Of a stretch of 64,000 bases of DNA, positions 8,027 through 17,444 are shown one piece after another (within the stretch, counting starts at the first letter, position 1; every line of letters starts with the position of its first letter). The notes beneath the pieces are model-generated. The model did no database searches. It had not been told where the DNA came from and was given only the letters and a program-made list of their open reading frames with translations. Source of the DNA: Wolbachia endosymbiont (group A) of Pogonocherus hispidulus (GTDB lineage: Bacteria > Pseudomonadota > Alphaproteobacteria > Rickettsiales > Anaplasmataceae); the NCBI RefSeq assembly GCF_964028195.1, contig NZ_OZ034750.1, positions 930,001-994,000 on the forward strand, written 5' to 3'. A program made the position numbers and the translations under genes.

Positions 8027-8515
8027 ATGTTAAAGCTTGGTAAGAAAGAGGCATTTAATAAGTCAGCAAAAGAATTATTAGAGAACTCATATAAAAATAT
8101 TTATGCAAGAGACGAGAATGGAAGAACAGTTCTACATTATGCAGTAGACGCAAAAACAGTGAGGTTATTAGTTGAAAAAGGAGTAGATGTGAATGCAGCA
8201 GATGTAGGAGGACATACAGCACTGCACCTAGCAGTAACGGAGAAACGCCTAGAAACCATGAGAGAATTGATAAAATCAGGAGCGAATGTAAATGCGGAAG
8301 AATATGGAAATAAATGCACGCCGCTGCACCTTGCATGTATGGTAGGTAAAAAAGAAATAGTGGAGGAGTTAGTAAAAGCAGGGGCTGAAATAGAGCAAGA
8401 AGATAAATTTGGAATGACAGCGATGGATTATGCAAAAAATAGCAAAGATGTAACTGAAGTATTGAAGAAAGAGGTGGACAGAATTGAAAAGTTATTTGAA
8501 AAGCGAAGGCAGTAA
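8027..8515 (+). CDS. ankyrin-repeat protein, paralogue of the previous gene
   Basis: About 162 residues, mostly three ankyrin units: DENGRTVLHYAVDA, DVGGHTALHLAVTE and NKCTPLHLACMVG, plus a degenerate end unit (DKFGMTAMDYAKN). It lacks the 90-residue C-terminal region of its upstream neighbour and ends in a short charged helix. ATG 8027 follows a GGTGAGG ribosome site; the in-frame GTG at 8015 lies inside that site and is rejected. Unit order and spacing match the upstream gene, which indicates a tandem duplication. Confidence 0.85.
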   Translation: MLKLGKKEAFNKSAKELLENSYKNIYARDENGRTVLHYAVDAKTVRLLVEKGVDVNAADVGGHTALHLAVTEKRLETMRELIKSGANVNAEEYGNKCTPLHLACMVGKKEIVEELVKAGAEIEQEDKFGMTAMDYAKNSKDVTEVLKKEVDRIEKLFEKRRQ

Positions 8516-8670
8516 AGGAAAGAAGTAGATGAAAGGCTGAAATAGAAGATAAAGGGAGTCTTCAATACCAAATTGAATGGATGTAGAAAGCTAATAATTG
8601 GTCTTTTTCGCAAGGGTTGATGGAAAAAGGGAGTAGGCAAAGCTCCTAGGAACATTTACAGGAGAAAAAC

Positions 8671-8904
8671 ATGCGAGAAAGAACGTTTACTATTCATCGT
8701 CATTATGAACCAAGCAAGTTATCAGATAAGTATTTATCAGATGCTTACGGAATACTACTAAAACGATTGATGGAAAGAAAGAAAAAGGAATTTTTAAATA
8801 AAAAAGAGGTGGAAAAGAATGACAACAGTGGCCTTATATGCAAGAGTTTCATCGAGGAAACAAGAACAGAACAATACGATAGAGAGCCAAGTTGTAGAGC
8901 TTGA
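8671..8904 (+). CDS. small basic protein overlapping the recombinase start
   Basis: 77 residues, beginning MRERTFTIHRHYEPSKLSD, highly charged and basic. It has a strong ribosome site (AGGAG seven bases before ATG), which argues for real translation. It overlaps the recombinase gene by 86 bp in another frame, and the recombinase ribosome site lies within its coding sequence, consistent with translational coupling. I do not recognise a domain. A small recombinase accessory such as a directionality factor is possible but unproven. Confidence 0.55.
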   Translation: MRERTFTIHRHYEPSKLSDKYLSDAYGILLKRLMERKKKEFLNKKEVEKNDNSGLICKSFIEETRTEQYDREPSCRA

Positions 8905-10441
8905 GCGTAGAATTGCTACAGATGGGCATAAGTTATTGAATGAGAATAAATTTAAGGACAATGGCTTTAGTGGGTGGAATTTAAAAAGAGAAGGTTTAGA
9001 TGAATTACGAGATAAAGTAGGAGAAGGTGAAGTGGATAAAATTTACATTCATTCACCTGATCGATTATCAAGGAAATCTTCGCACCAGATGATATTACTT
9101 GAAGAGTTTGAGAAAGAGGGAGCAGAAGTAATATTCCTAAACTATAAGACTGAAAATAACCCAGAGTCAAAATTACTATTAGGAGTACAAGGATTAATCT
9201 CAGAATACGAATGTGCAAAGATAATGGAAAGAAGTCGAAGGGGAAAGCTCCATGCAGCAAGGAAAGGATGTGTAAGTGTAATGGGAAACGCACCTTATGG
9301 ATACCGCTATATAAAACATATAATAAGAGAAGAAGCAAAATTTAAAATTGATGAAGAAGAGGCAAAAGTAGTACGTAAGCTGTTTGAGTGGGTAGGTCAA
9401 GAAAGAGTGAGCTTAAAAGAAACTACAAGAAGGCTAAAAGAGATGTGTATTACTGCTCCAAAGGGCAGAAGAAATTGGCATGCAGGTACAGTGTGTAGAA
9501 TGTTGAGGAATCCAGCATACAAAGGACAAGCAGCATTTGGTAAAACGAGTGTAGGTCCAATAAAAAAGGAAATGAGAGCAGTATGGAAGGTGAGGAAAAA
9601 AAGCTATTCCGTTTATCAAACTGAGAAAAAGAATTGGATTCATATAGAAATACCAAATATAGTTGAAGAGGAGTTATTTGATATAGTACAAAAGCAGCTA
9701 TTTGAAAATAAAAAAAGAGCAAGAATGCAGCAAAGTGGAAGAAAATACTTATTACAAGGATTAATGGTATGTCAGTGTTGTAAATACACTTATTATGGAA
9801 TGAGTAATGTGAAGGGAGGAAGAAGTTACTATCGATGTCCTGGAACAGATGCTAACCGTTTTGGTGGAAATAGGGTATGTAGCAGCAAATCAATACGCGT
9901 GGATATACTAGAAGAGGTAGTATGGGAAGAAGTAAAGATGGTACTCAAAGAACCAGAGGCAATGACAAAGGTTAGGCTTGAAAAACACGAGAATAAGCAA
10001 GCAAAGGATGAGATTGAAAAACGTGCAGATAAAATAGAACAAGGTATCGAAAGATTAGCTTATGTATATGCGCGAGGACATATAACGAAGGAAAAGTATG
10101 ATGCAGAAGTTGAAGCAATGGAAAAGGAGTTAAAAGGAATCAGAGAGCAAAAGGAAGAAGTGAGTGATGAAAAGAGGCTAAAGAAGGAATTAGATTTTAT
10201 CACAAGTAGCATAGAAAGTTTTTCCTCTGAGATTGAATCAGAACTTAATCAAGCAGACTATGAAACTAAACTTGATATAATAAGAAAATTAGTTCAACGC
10301 ATTGAAATTGATGATGATAACGTACATATAGTGTTTCGATTGAAAGAACTTGCTCTAGAAAGGCAAAAAAAAAGTGTTCAACATTGTATCGAGATTCCAG
10401 TGTCAAGCACTGGGATGACAAAAAAAGGAGTACTGGAATGA
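8819..10441 (+). CDS. large serine recombinase (WO phage integrase)
   Basis: 540 residues. The resolvase domain (1-150) shows ALYARVSSRKQEQ with the catalytic Ser at residue 11, DNGFSGWNLKREGLDEL and IYIHSPDRLSRKS. A Recombinase domain follows (about 160-270), then a zinc-ribbon segment with CQCCKYTYYG and a later Cys pair (about 315-365). A coiled-coil (390-460) precedes the C-terminal region. Large serine integrases join phage attP to host attB. The start ATG has GAGGTGG upstream. The last 18 or so residues (SSTGMTKKGVLE end) are encoded by a palindromic element, so the natural C-terminus was probably replaced where the prophage meets the repeat. Confidence 0.92.
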   Translation: MTTVALYARVSSRKQEQNNTIESQVVELERRIATDGHKLLNENKFKDNGFSGWNLKREGLDELRDKVGEGEVDKIYIHSPDRLSRKSSHQMILLEEFEKEGAEVIFLNYKTENNPESKLLLGVQGLISEYECAKIMERSRRGKLHAARKGCVSVMGNAPYGYRYIKHIIREEAKFKIDEEEAKVVRKLFEWVGQERVSLKETTRRLKEMCITAPKGRRNWHAGTVCRMLRNPAYKGQAAFGKTSVGPIKKEMRAVWKVRKKSYSVYQTEKKNWIHIEIPNIVEEELFDIVQKQLFENKKRARMQQSGRKYLLQGLMVCQCCKYTYYGMSNVKGGRSYYRCPGTDANRFGGNRVCSSKSIRVDILEEVVWEEVKMVLKEPEAMTKVRLEKHENKQAKDEIEKRADKIEQGIERLAYVYARGHITKEKYDAEVEAMEKELKGIREQKEEVSDEKRLKKELDFITSSIESFSSEIESELNQADYETKLDIIRKLVQRIEIDDDNVHIVFRLKELALERQKKSVQHCIEIPVSSTGMTKKGVLE

Positions 10442-10561
10442 CAGCAGTCCTACGTCATACCGCGATTCATTCGCGGTATCTCAGCCGCTAACTGTTCTCC
10501 CTCGTCATACCGTCACGGTATCTCTAGATCCCGCTAACAAGCAGCGGGATGACGATTGTCG
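10385..10561. repeat. Wolbachia palindromic repeats at the prophage/chromosome junction
   Basis: Two palindrome types occur here. One is a CCAGTGTCAAGCACTGG hairpin, fused to the recombinase 3' end (10396-10417). The other is the TACCGCGA-TTCAT-TCGCGGTA hairpin with the GCTAACAAGCAGC hairpin, bounded by GTCAT...ATGAC. They lead directly into repeat A. The same units recur through the window. Confidence 0.85.
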
Positions 10562-11030
10562 TTTAGCTATAAATATTAAGGAATTTACCAAATGAAAAAA
10601 AAGGCAAAAGAAGCCCCGTGGTTGGCTAGTTACTTACATTATACTTTCAAGTATGGCGTTTTTTTATTCTAAACGTTTAATAACCGCGATCCAGTTGCTT
10701 TTAAGCCGCAACTAATCTAAATTATAAACATTAAGAAATTTACTAAACAGAAAAAAAGGCAAAAGAAACCCTAGGGTAGCTAGTTATTCACTATCCATTT
10801 TTTAAGTTGGCGTTTTTTTATGTTTTAAACGCTTTATAAGCGCGTTTCAGCTTATGTAGGTAGAAATTTTATAAAGACATAAGGTGCACATAATGCAAAA
10901 AATTAAACATGATACGCCAGATACGTGAGTTTTTTTGTCATTTAATCTGTACAGAGAAGATAAATAAATAGCTTCAGTTTCATGATAAGGGGACTGGCGA
11001 AGCTTGTCAAGCAAGTTTTTTCGTTTCTAT
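10562..11030 (+). repeat. dispersed noncoding repeat A, copy 1
   Basis: About 470 bp. It starts TTTAGCTATAAATATT and ends GTTTTTTCGTTTCTAT. It contains two diverged tandem halves of about 150 bp. Each half has an AAATTTAC, AAAAAAAGGCAAAAGAA and GGCGTTTTTTTA succession and an AACG-TTAATAA-CCGCG or ACGC-TTTATAA-GCGCG stretch. A third, single segment carries GTGCACATAATGCAAAAAATT. Copies recur at 16624, 32361, 37964, 45965 and 63590. No open frame is conserved among copies. Orientation is named plus here. Confidence 0.85.
10982..11010 (-). promoter_or_regulatory. sigma-70-like promoter in repeat A copy 1
   Basis: On the minus strand TTGACA (complement of 11005-11010) and TATCAT (complement of 10982-10987) are separated by exactly 17 bp. 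Transcription would run into repeat A, towards the recombinase 3' end. The same pair with the same spacing is found in all four other copies that are complete at this end. Confidence 0.55.
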
Positions 11031-11131
11031 GTTGTCAGCTACTTGCATGACACCTCTGGGCACTGCCGTCATAAAGGAACCAGTGTTAGCTACTTGGATG
11101 ACAACCATTGTATTTGAGGCAAAATTGACTA

Positions 11132-12172
11132 TCACTTCTTTTTATAGAGCTTGCTCCAAATTCTATTGTTAGTTAATACAAAAAACACTGTTAAAATTAT
11201 AAAATACGCCACTACTTTTAATCCAAGTTTATGCCGGCGCTCTAATTCTGGCTCTGCTGTCCATTGTAAAAAATTTATCACATCATACGCCATATTTTCA
11301 ACTGTGGCTTGTCTTGCACCATCATATTCCACCATTCCTTCAGAAAGTGGGGGCGCCATAGCTAACCTGCCTGTTGGAAAATACGAATTAAAATATAAAT
11401 CATTTTCATCGTGCTCGCCGTTTTGATAGCCTGTTAACAGTGAATAGACATAATTTGCACCATCATGCCTTGCTTTAATAATTAACGATAAGTCTGGTGG
11501 AACTGCACCATTATTGCTTGCTGCAGCTGCTTCTTTTGTATCAAAAGGTGCAATAAAATAATCCGAAGGTATTCCAGGTCTATCGAACATTTCACCCAAA
11601 TCATTCGGACCATCTTTAACTTGGTAAGAAGCTGCAATCTGTTTTATATCTTCTTCAGAAAAACCAACATCTTGCAAATTACGAAATGCTATCCTATTCA
11701 TTGAATGACAAGCAGCACAGACTTCTTTATACACTTTATAGCCTCGTTGAATTGACTCTCTATCGAAAGATCCGGTAATTCCATCAAATTTCCAGTCCAT
11801 TTTTTTATTTGGTGATGGCTTGAATTCTTCTGCAGATGTAAAACTAGATAGGAATAGCATGCAGAAGATTGCAAATACATTAGATCCCATGCATAACCAC
11901 TGTTTTAGTAAATTTCGAATTGATGTCATGCAAGTAGCTGACACTGGAATCCAGCTTATTTCATCACTGACATTATGGTTATCGTGCACTCCTAGAATCT
12001 GTTGTCCATTGCATGATTTGTAAGTATTTTTATATCTGGATCCCAGTGTCAAGCACTGGGATGACAACGGAAGATAGTGGAATGACACTGTGTGTTGTAT
12101 ACAACGTTCATACAGTTGTGAAGCTGGGATGACAGAGAATTTTGTAAGAGATCTGCTTTGAGTTGACATCAC
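11132..12172 (-). CDS. petC: cytochrome c1 of the bc1 complex, with an N-terminal palindrome insertion
   Basis: Cytochrome c1 carries electrons from the Rieske protein to cytochrome c. The c-type haem site VCAACHS is at residues 151-157, and a C-terminal membrane anchor ([17 protein letters not shown]) is present. The first ATG overlaps the end of petB by 4 bp. Residues about 12-84 are encoded by palindromic repeats (11930-12140) and precede what looks like the true signal peptide (about 85-114, ending FTSAEE). Translation could instead begin at ATG 11929 ([10 protein letters not shown]), giving a normal preprotein. It forms an operon with petB. No petA (Rieske) is nearby. Confidence 0.93.
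   Translation of the reverse strand: MMSTQSRSLTKFSVIPASQLYERCIQHTVSFHYLPLSSQCLTLGSRYKNTYKSCNGQQILGVHDNHNVSDEISWIPVSATCMTSIRNLLKQWLCMGSNVFAIFCMLFLSSFTSAEEFKPSPNKKMDWKFDGITGSFDRESIQRGYKVYKEVCAACHSMNRIAFRNLQDVGFSEEDIKQIAASYQVKDGPNDLGEMFDRPGIPSDYFIAPFDTKEAAAASNNGAVPPDLSLIIKARHDGANYVYSLLTGYQNGEHDENDLYFNSYFPTGRLAMAPPLSEGMVEYDGARQATVENMAYDVINFLQWTAEPELERRHKLGLKVVAYFIILTVFFVLTNNRIWSKLYKKK
11930..12150. repeat. palindromic elements inserted in petC
   Basis: At least two palindromes are present: GTAGCTGACACTGGAATCC near 11935 and CCCAGTGTCAAGCACTGGG near 12046-12064. A segment like ACAACGTTCATACAGTTGTG (12107-12126) also recurs elsewhere in the window. They keep the petC frame open. Confidence 0.85.
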
Positions 12173-13392
12173 CTCATCTCCGGCACAGAATCACTTAAGG
12201 TTTTTGGTGGTTCTTTTGGCTTTTCATACTTACTAAGCAGTGGTAAAATTATCACAAAGTATGCAAAGTAATAAAGAGTGGATAGCCTACTCATAGTGAT
12301 GTAAGGCTCTTTCACCTCTTGTCCTCCAAGCCAGGCAAGAAGTGCAAAATTTATTGCAAAAACCCAAAAAAATCTTTTGAACACTGGGCGATAAGCACCA
12401 CTTTTAACTTTTGATCTATCAAGCCAAGGTAACAAAAACCACACTAAAATAGACGCAAACATGGTAAGCACACCAGTAAGTTTCTCTGGAATCGAACGTA
12501 GCATTGCATAAAAAGGTAAAAAATACCACTCTGGCACTATATGCACCGGAGTGACCATAGAATCAGCTTCTATATAATTGTCTGGATGTCCAAGATAATT
12601 AGGAGCATAGAAAACAAATGCAAACAAAACTACAAAAAACAGACCAAAAGTTATGCAATCCTTGACTATATAATAAGGATAGAGAGGAATGGTATCCTTA
12701 TCTGATTTTACCTCCACTCCACTTGGGTTACCAGAGCCAAACCTATGCAGAGCTATCACATGAAGCATAGCTAAAGCAATAATAACAAAAGGCAGAAGAT
12801 AATGCAGAGCGAAAAAACGGTTAAGTGTTGGGTTATCCACTGAAAAACCACCCCATAACCATATAACTATTTTATTGCCAATTAAAGGTATAGCAGAAAA
12901 TAAGTTGGTTATAACTGTTGCACCCCAGAAACTCATTTGTCCCCAGGGAAGAACATATCCCATAAAGGCAGTTGCCATCATTGCAAAAAATATAAATATA
13001 CCAACAAACCACACCATCTCTCGTGGCCTCTTGTAAGATCCGTAATATAACCCACGCATTATATGAACATAGACTACCATAAAGAAGAGCGATGCCCCGA
13101 CAGCATGAGTGTAGCGTATCAGCCATCCATAGTTCACGTCACGCATTATGCGCTCTACACTATTAAACGCATAATCAACATGTGGAGTATAGTGCATAGC
13201 AAGAAATATGCCTGTTATTATTTGTAAAATCAGCGCTATACCAGCCAAAGAGCCAAAGTTCCAAGCATAATTTAAGTTTTTTGGCACCTGATAAGAAGCA
13301 ATGTGTTTCAAAAAAGAAAATATAGGCAATCTATATTCTATCCATCCTAATATGCCTTTTTCCTCTTCTATCGTTGTTTTTTTTTTCTGCAT
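12169..13392 (-). CDS. petB: cytochrome b of the bc1 complex
   Basis: 407 residues, normal for bacterial cytochrome b. Eight or so membrane segments are seen. The quinone-site motif [10 protein letters not shown] is intact. Haem-ligand histidines lie in [19 protein letters not shown] and in the [10 protein letters not shown] / [11 protein letters not shown] region. [16 protein letters not shown] is the conserved cd-helix signature. It oxidises ubiquinol in the inner membrane with petC, which overlaps its 3' end (translational coupling). The start is the single ATG at 13390-13392. Confidence 0.96.
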   Translation of the reverse strand: MQKKKTTIEEEKGILGWIEYRLPIFSFLKHIASYQVPKNLNYAWNFGSLAGIALILQIITGIFLAMHYTPHVDYAFNSVERIMRDVNYGWLIRYTHAVGASLFFMVVYVHIMRGLYYGSYKRPREMVWFVGIFIFFAMMATAFMGYVLPWGQMSFWGATVITNLFSAIPLIGNKIVIWLWGGFSVDNPTLNRFFALHYLLPFVIIALAMLHVIALHRFGSGNPSGVEVKSDKDTIPLYPYYIVKDCITFGLFFVVLFAFVFYAPNYLGHPDNYIEADSMVTPVHIVPEWYFLPFYAMLRSIPEKLTGVLTMFASILVWFLLPWLDRSKVKSGAYRPVFKRFFWVFAINFALLAWLGGQEVKEPYITMSRLSTLYYFAYFVIILPLLSKYEKPKEPPKTLSDSVPEMR

Positions 13393-13479
13393 AACTTAAA
13401 GCTTTCTCTACCTTTAACTCATTTTATTGTAGCAACTTATCCTTTATGCACAATAAAAAGTTTAAAGCGATATTAATTA

Positions 13480-13839
13480 CTACCTCTTCAGCAATCTATC
13501 ACGTGCTGCGTTTAATTTTTGTGCAAAATATTCCGAGCCTCCCTTATCTGGGTGAACTAATTTCATTAAATTTTGATATGCTTTATTGATTTCATTTTGA
13601 CTTGCCTCAGGATTCAGCCCCAGTATCTTTAATGCTTCATCTTTGGACATGTTGTCACCAGTGTAATTTTCAGTATAACTTCTACTGCTATTAAATTCGT
13701 TCAAAAACTTACTCAATATAGAGTTCATCATGAAACTTATGTTATTTTTTTTTGTCAGGAAAAGAAAAAATACAACAACGCTAGGCAAAATAAATATAAT
13801 TACTATGAATACTAAAAAAAGAAAAAAGATGAATGACAT
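13480..13839 (-). CDS. membrane-anchored DnaJ-domain protein
   Basis: 119 residues. An N-terminal hydrophobic helix (about 5-28) anchors the protein. The J domain occupies the C-terminal 55 residues, with ALKILGLNPEASQNEINKAY and the HPDKGG motif that stimulates DnaK ATPase. The size and layout resemble TIM14/DNAJC19-type proteins of alphaproteobacteria and mitochondria. It lies 87 bp upstream of petB. A role in membrane-associated DnaK recruitment is inferred. Confidence 0.85.
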   Translation of the reverse strand: MSFIFFLFLVFIVIIFILPSVVVFFLFLTKKNNISFMMNSILSKFLNEFNSSRSYTENYTGDNMSKDEALKILGLNPEASQNEINKAYQNLMKLVHPDKGGSEYFAQKLNAARDRLLKR

Positions 13840-13888
13840 GTATATTTTTTTATCATTTTATGATTAAATAGTAACAATTATAATTGTC

Positions 13889-14473
13889 ATGGTAAATAAC
13901 ATGTTCATCCAGATTGAAGAAACACCAAATCCAAACACACTGAAATTTCTCCCTGGATTTGCAATTCTAAACGAAGGAGAAACGGCTGATTTTTCAAATG
14001 CAGATGAAATAAAAAACTCCAAGTTAGCAGCAAATCTTTTTCAAATAGAACATGTGGTAAGAGTGTTTTTTGGTCATGATTTTATTTCAGTAACAAAATT
14101 GGGTGGAATTAATTGGGATACATTAAAAGTAGAAATTTTAACTACAATCATGGATCACTTTACTTCAGGTGGGAAAGCACTAGATAAAGAAGGAGTAAAT
14201 GATAATAATATACCGGATGAAGAATTTTTTGATAAAAATGATATAGAAATTGTAAATAGAATAAAAGAATTGATGGAAAGTTATATCAAACCTGCAGTTG
14301 CTCAAGATGGTGGCGATATCAAATTTCGTGGCTATAAAGACGGGATAGTTTATGTTGAGCTACAAGGAGCTTGCTCTGGATGCCCAAGTGCTGCAATTAC
14401 TTTAAAGCAAGGAGTGCAGAATATGCTGAGCTACCACATACCAGAGGTTGCAGGTATAGAGACCACACTATGA
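13889..14473 (+). CDS. NFU-type iron-sulfur scaffold protein
   Basis: The N-terminal Nfu_N domain begins [18 protein letters not shown]. The C-terminal NifU-like domain carries the cluster-binding CSGCPS motif (about residues 165-170). This is the layout of mitochondrial/alphaproteobacterial NFU1, which delivers 4Fe-4S clusters to target enzymes. ATG 13901 is an alternative start that places FIQIEET at the very N-terminus. The stop overlaps the hisS start (ATGA), so the two are co-translated. Other Fe-S genes in the window are at 46472 and 49406. Confidence 0.92.
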   Translation: MVNNMFIQIEETPNPNTLKFLPGFAILNEGETADFSNADEIKNSKLAANLFQIEHVVRVFFGHDFISVTKLGGINWDTLKVEILTTIMDHFTSGGKALDKEGVNDNNIPDEEFFDKNDIEIVNRIKELMESYIKPAVAQDGGDIKFRGYKDGIVYVELQGACSGCPSAAITLKQGVQNMLSYHIPEVAGIETTL

Positions 14474-15696
14474 CTAATCAAACGGTTAGAGGAACAAAAG
14501 ATCTCCTGTTTGATGAATGGTACAAGTTTAAACACATAGAGCAAACAGCAAGCAGAATCTCAAGTCTATATGGCTTTTTGCCTGCTCAAACTCCGATATT
14601 TGAATATACGGAAGTTTTCACAAAGACTTTAGGTGATAGCTCAGACATCATCACTAAAGAGATGTACACCTTTAATGATAAAGGGGGAAAGAGCATAACT
14701 TTACGTCCTGAGTTCACTGCAGCAGTTGTCAGGCTACTCATTGAAAAAAAACTGCAAACGCCGATAAAATTATTTTCAACAGGGCCTGCATTTCGCTATG
14801 AAAGACCGCAAAAGGGAAGACAAAGGCAATTTCATCAGATAAATTTTGAGGTTTTTGGCATAGAAGATCCAAAAGCTGATATTGAATTGATATCACTCGC
14901 TCGGCACTTACTAACTGAATTTGGCATCAATAAAAATGTAAAGCTGGAAATCAACTCTTTAGGTGATAGTGAAACAATAACTAAGTATAGAGAAGCTTTG
15001 ATCTTATACTTTACAAAGTATCAAAACGATCTATCAGAAGATAGCAAAAATAGGTTGATCAAAAATCCACTCAGAATACTGGATTCTAAGGATGAGAAAG
15101 ATAGATTAATAATTTCTGATGCGCCTAAAATCAGTGATCACTATACAAAAGAATCTTCATATTTCTTTGACCAGGTGTTAAATGGACTGCAAGCTCTTGG
15201 CATACCTTACACTGTAAATAGCAAATTAGTTCGAGGTCTAGACTATTATTGTCACACAGTATTTGAATTTGTCACAGAAGATTTAGGTGCACAAGGGGCA
15301 GTTTTTGCCGGTGGAAGATACGATAATCTAGTATCTTCAGTAGGTGGAAAACACACTCCAGCGATAGGATTTGCAGGAGGTATTGAACGCATAATGGAGT
15401 TAATCAATTATTCTCCGAAAGAAGAGCGACCTATTTACCTAATTCCGATCGGCAGAGAGGCTGATGAACATGCTCTAACACTTGCGAATGAATTGCGCAG
15501 AAATGGTTTATATGTAGTCTACGAATATAGCGGAGCACTTAAAAACCGAATGAAAAAAGCAAATCAAGCAAATGCTAAAGCTGCTTTAATCTTTGGCGAT
15601 GAAGAATTGAGTAGTAAAACTTTAAAGATTAAAAACATGGATACAGGTGAAGAAAAAATAATTGCTCGCGATAACACAATAGAAAACATCAATTAG
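14470..15696 (+). CDS. hisS: histidyl-tRNA synthetase
   Basis: 408 residues of class II synthetase. [13 protein letters not shown] is the usual start. Motif 2 is [16 protein letters not shown]; the histidine-specific [15 protein letters not shown] and AGGRYDNLV are present, followed by an anticodon-binding domain ([15 protein letters not shown] onwards). The frame extends upstream into NFU, but ATG 14470 overlapping the NFU stop (ATGA) gives the conserved N-terminus. Confidence 0.96.
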   Translation: MTNQTVRGTKDLLFDEWYKFKHIEQTASRISSLYGFLPAQTPIFEYTEVFTKTLGDSSDIITKEMYTFNDKGGKSITLRPEFTAAVVRLLIEKKLQTPIKLFSTGPAFRYERPQKGRQRQFHQINFEVFGIEDPKADIELISLARHLLTEFGINKNVKLEINSLGDSETITKYREALILYFTKYQNDLSEDSKNRLIKNPLRILDSKDEKDRLIISDAPKISDHYTKESSYFFDQVLNGLQALGIPYTVNSKLVRGLDYYCHTVFEFVTEDLGAQGAVFAGGRYDNLVSSVGGKHTPAIGFAGGIERIMELINYSPKEERPIYLIPIGREADEHALTLANELRRNGLYVVYEYSGALKNRMKKANQANAKAALIFGDEELSSKTLKIKNMDTGEEKIIARDNTIENIN

Positions 15697-15716
15697 GAGC
15701 AATGCAAATGTTTTTC

Positions 15717-16469
15717 TTAGTCAGCTATAGAAGAAAATTCGTCTGCACAAGAATTTTTCATAGCATTCAATGTATCATAATCTGTAAAATCTAATTTTAC
15801 TGGTGTGATAGTAATAAATCCTTCTTTTATTTTATTTACACTACCACTGCCTGAGTGCTCTCGAGACCAATTTAAGCTAAAAGAGCCATTCGAATTTTCA
15901 GTAAAAGTTAAATCCCCATCAATGTTATATTCACCTTGTTCAGCAAATTCTACTCCTTTTACTTTTTCCGTAGCAGGAAAATTTACACTCATTACTATGT
16001 TTTTAGGCCAACCAACCTTAACTAGCTTGGCAATAACCTTTGGTGCAAAAACCTTTGTATTGTGCCAGTCTATTTTATCATGATAAACTTGGCTCAGCGC
16101 AATAGAAGGTATAGACCTTGCAGCACCTTCCATTACAGCACCAATTGTTCCTGAATAACAAATATCGTCCCCGACATTTGATCCAATATTTACTCCGGAC
16201 AATATTAAGTCTGGTTTTTTATTCATAACTTTATTTAGCGCAATAATGACACAATCTGCAGGAGTACCAGACACACTAAATTCCCTTTCACTATGTTGGT
16301 TTATTCCAATAGATTGTTTCACTGGATAATCAAGAGATCTTGCAGCCCCGCTTCTATCAGTATCTGGTGCCACTATCCATATTTCTGATGCAAAATTCCG
16401 TGCAATCTCTTTGAGTAATTTTATTCCTTCACTTCCAAAGCCATCATCGTTTGTTATCAATATTATCAT
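15717..16469 (-). CDS. surE: 5'/3'-nucleotidase SurE
   Basis: 250 residues. The SurE signature MIILITNDDGFGSEG gives the metal-binding Asp pair at residues 8-9. APDTDRSGAARSLDYP and ILSGVNIGSNVGDDICYSGT are the other family motifs. ATG 16469 is chosen over an upstream TTG. SurE dephosphorylates nucleoside monophosphates in the cytoplasm. It converges on hisS (20 bp apart). Confidence 0.95.
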   Translation of the reverse strand: MIILITNDDGFGSEGIKLLKEIARNFASEIWIVAPDTDRSGAARSLDYPVKQSIGINQHSEREFSVSGTPADCVIIALNKVMNKKPDLILSGVNIGSNVGDDICYSGTIGAVMEGAARSIPSIALSQVYHDKIDWHNTKVFAPKVIAKLVKVGWPKNIVMSVNFPATEKVKGVEFAEQGEYNIDGDLTFTENSNGSFSLNWSREHSGSGSVNKIKEGFITITPVKLDFTDYDTLNAMKNSCADEFSSIAD

Positions 16470-16623
16470 ATACAATACTCAGCTATACAGTTCCAAATTA
16501 TGTAAATCACTGACTGTAAATAAACTCATAAGGCTTTAGGCTTCTTTGCATAACTACGAACTGTAACAAAGAACCTGCTGTAAATCAATAGATTTCTTGC
16601 ACAGGCCATAACTGTCATTACAA

Positions 16624-17095
16624 TAGAAACGAAAAAACCTACTTGACAAACTTCGCCAGTCCTCTTACCATGGTAGTGGAGTTATTCATTTAGCTTCAAT
16701 CTGTGCAGATTAAAACGACAAAAAAGTATTATAATTGGCGTCTTATATTCGATTTTTTGCACTATGTGCACCCTATGTCTTCACAACATTTTTAGGTTTT
16801 TACCTATACAAGCTGAAACGGGCTTATAAAGCGTTTAAGACAGTAGAGAACGCCAGTTTGCAGGATTAGAGAGTAAGCACTATCTAACACGGGACTTTTT
16901 TGCCTTTTTTTCTGCTTAGTAAATTTCTTAAACATTTATGACTAAAGGTTAGTTGCAATAAAAAGCAACTGAGTGGCGGTTATTAAACGTTTAAAACATA
17001 AAAAAACGCCAATGTTTTTAAATAGATATTGACCGGGGCTTCTTTTGCCTTTTTTTTCATTTGGTAAATTTCTTAAATATTTATAGCTAAACGAC
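16624..17095 (-). repeat. dispersed noncoding repeat A, copy 2 (inverted)
   Basis: Starts TAGAAACGAAAAAACC and ends TTTATAGCTAAACG, the reverse of copy 1. It contains the same two AAAAAAAGGC half-units (as GCCTTTTTTT near 16900 and 17050) and GCACTATGTGCACC near 16760. With copy 1 it forms a head-to-head pair around petC to surE. The bases 16476-16623 before it show no gene. Confidence 0.83.
16643..16671 (+). promoter_or_regulatory. sigma-70-like promoter in repeat A copy 2
   Basis: TTGACA (16643-16648) and TACCAT (16666-16671) with a 17-bp spacer, directed into repeat A and towards the 3' end of ffh. Confidence 0.5.
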
Positions 17096-17320
17096 AACCG
17101 TCATCCCGCTGCTTGTTAGCGGGATCTAGAGATACCGCGAATGAATCGCGGTATGACGTAGAGCTCGCGTTAGCTATACTTTTATGCTTACCAACTTTAA
17201 AATTCCTGGATCCCAGTGTCTGGGCACTGGGATGACACCCCACTGGTGGCCCACACTACAATGTTCGTACAGTTATGAAATGAATCGCGGTATGACGTGT
17301 TGCTTGGGTCAGCTATAGTA
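17096..17320. repeat. palindromic repeats between repeat A copy 2 and ffh
   Basis: CCCGCTGCTTGTTAGCGGG, TACCGCGAATGAATCGCGGTA and CCCAGTGTCTGGGCACTGGG hairpins occur, plus an ACAATGTTCGTACAGTTATG unit fused to a GAATCGCGGTATGACG half-palindrome. No coding frame. The remaining bases to 17444 show nothing further. Confidence 0.8.
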
Positions 17321-17444
17321 TTTCTTAAAATTAATAATAAATTTCTTGGCTAGCAAGAAGCTGTAAATTTTTTTGCAAGACCTAAGCCACTTTTGATATA
17401 GCTAAAGGTTTACTGACAATCGCCTCATTCCACTACCTGCTGAC

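Larger units (their letters stand above)
2..10441. mobile_element. WO-prophage-derived island (replication, ankyrin and integrase part)
   Basis: Two RepA/AAA_25-type replication genes, two small ankyrin genes and a large serine recombinase lie together, with no bacterial housekeeping gene in the block. This gene set is characteristic of WO phage of Wolbachia, whose large serine recombinase usually lies at one end of the prophage. No head, tail or baseplate genes are visible in the window, so either the rest lies to the left or this is a remnant. The right boundary is put at the recombinase 3' end, where palindromic repeats and repeat A begin; an attachment site cannot be identified from one junction. 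Confidence 0.6.

Noticed and set aside
10562..11030. Repeat A as a protein-coding element
   Set aside because: No frame longer than a few dozen codons is shared among copies; indels between copies are not multiples of three.
14371..14469. Upstream extension of hisS into the NFU gene
   Set aside because: The conserved HisRS N-terminus begins at ATG 14470 overlapping the NFU stop; the extension is out-of-frame NFU sequence.
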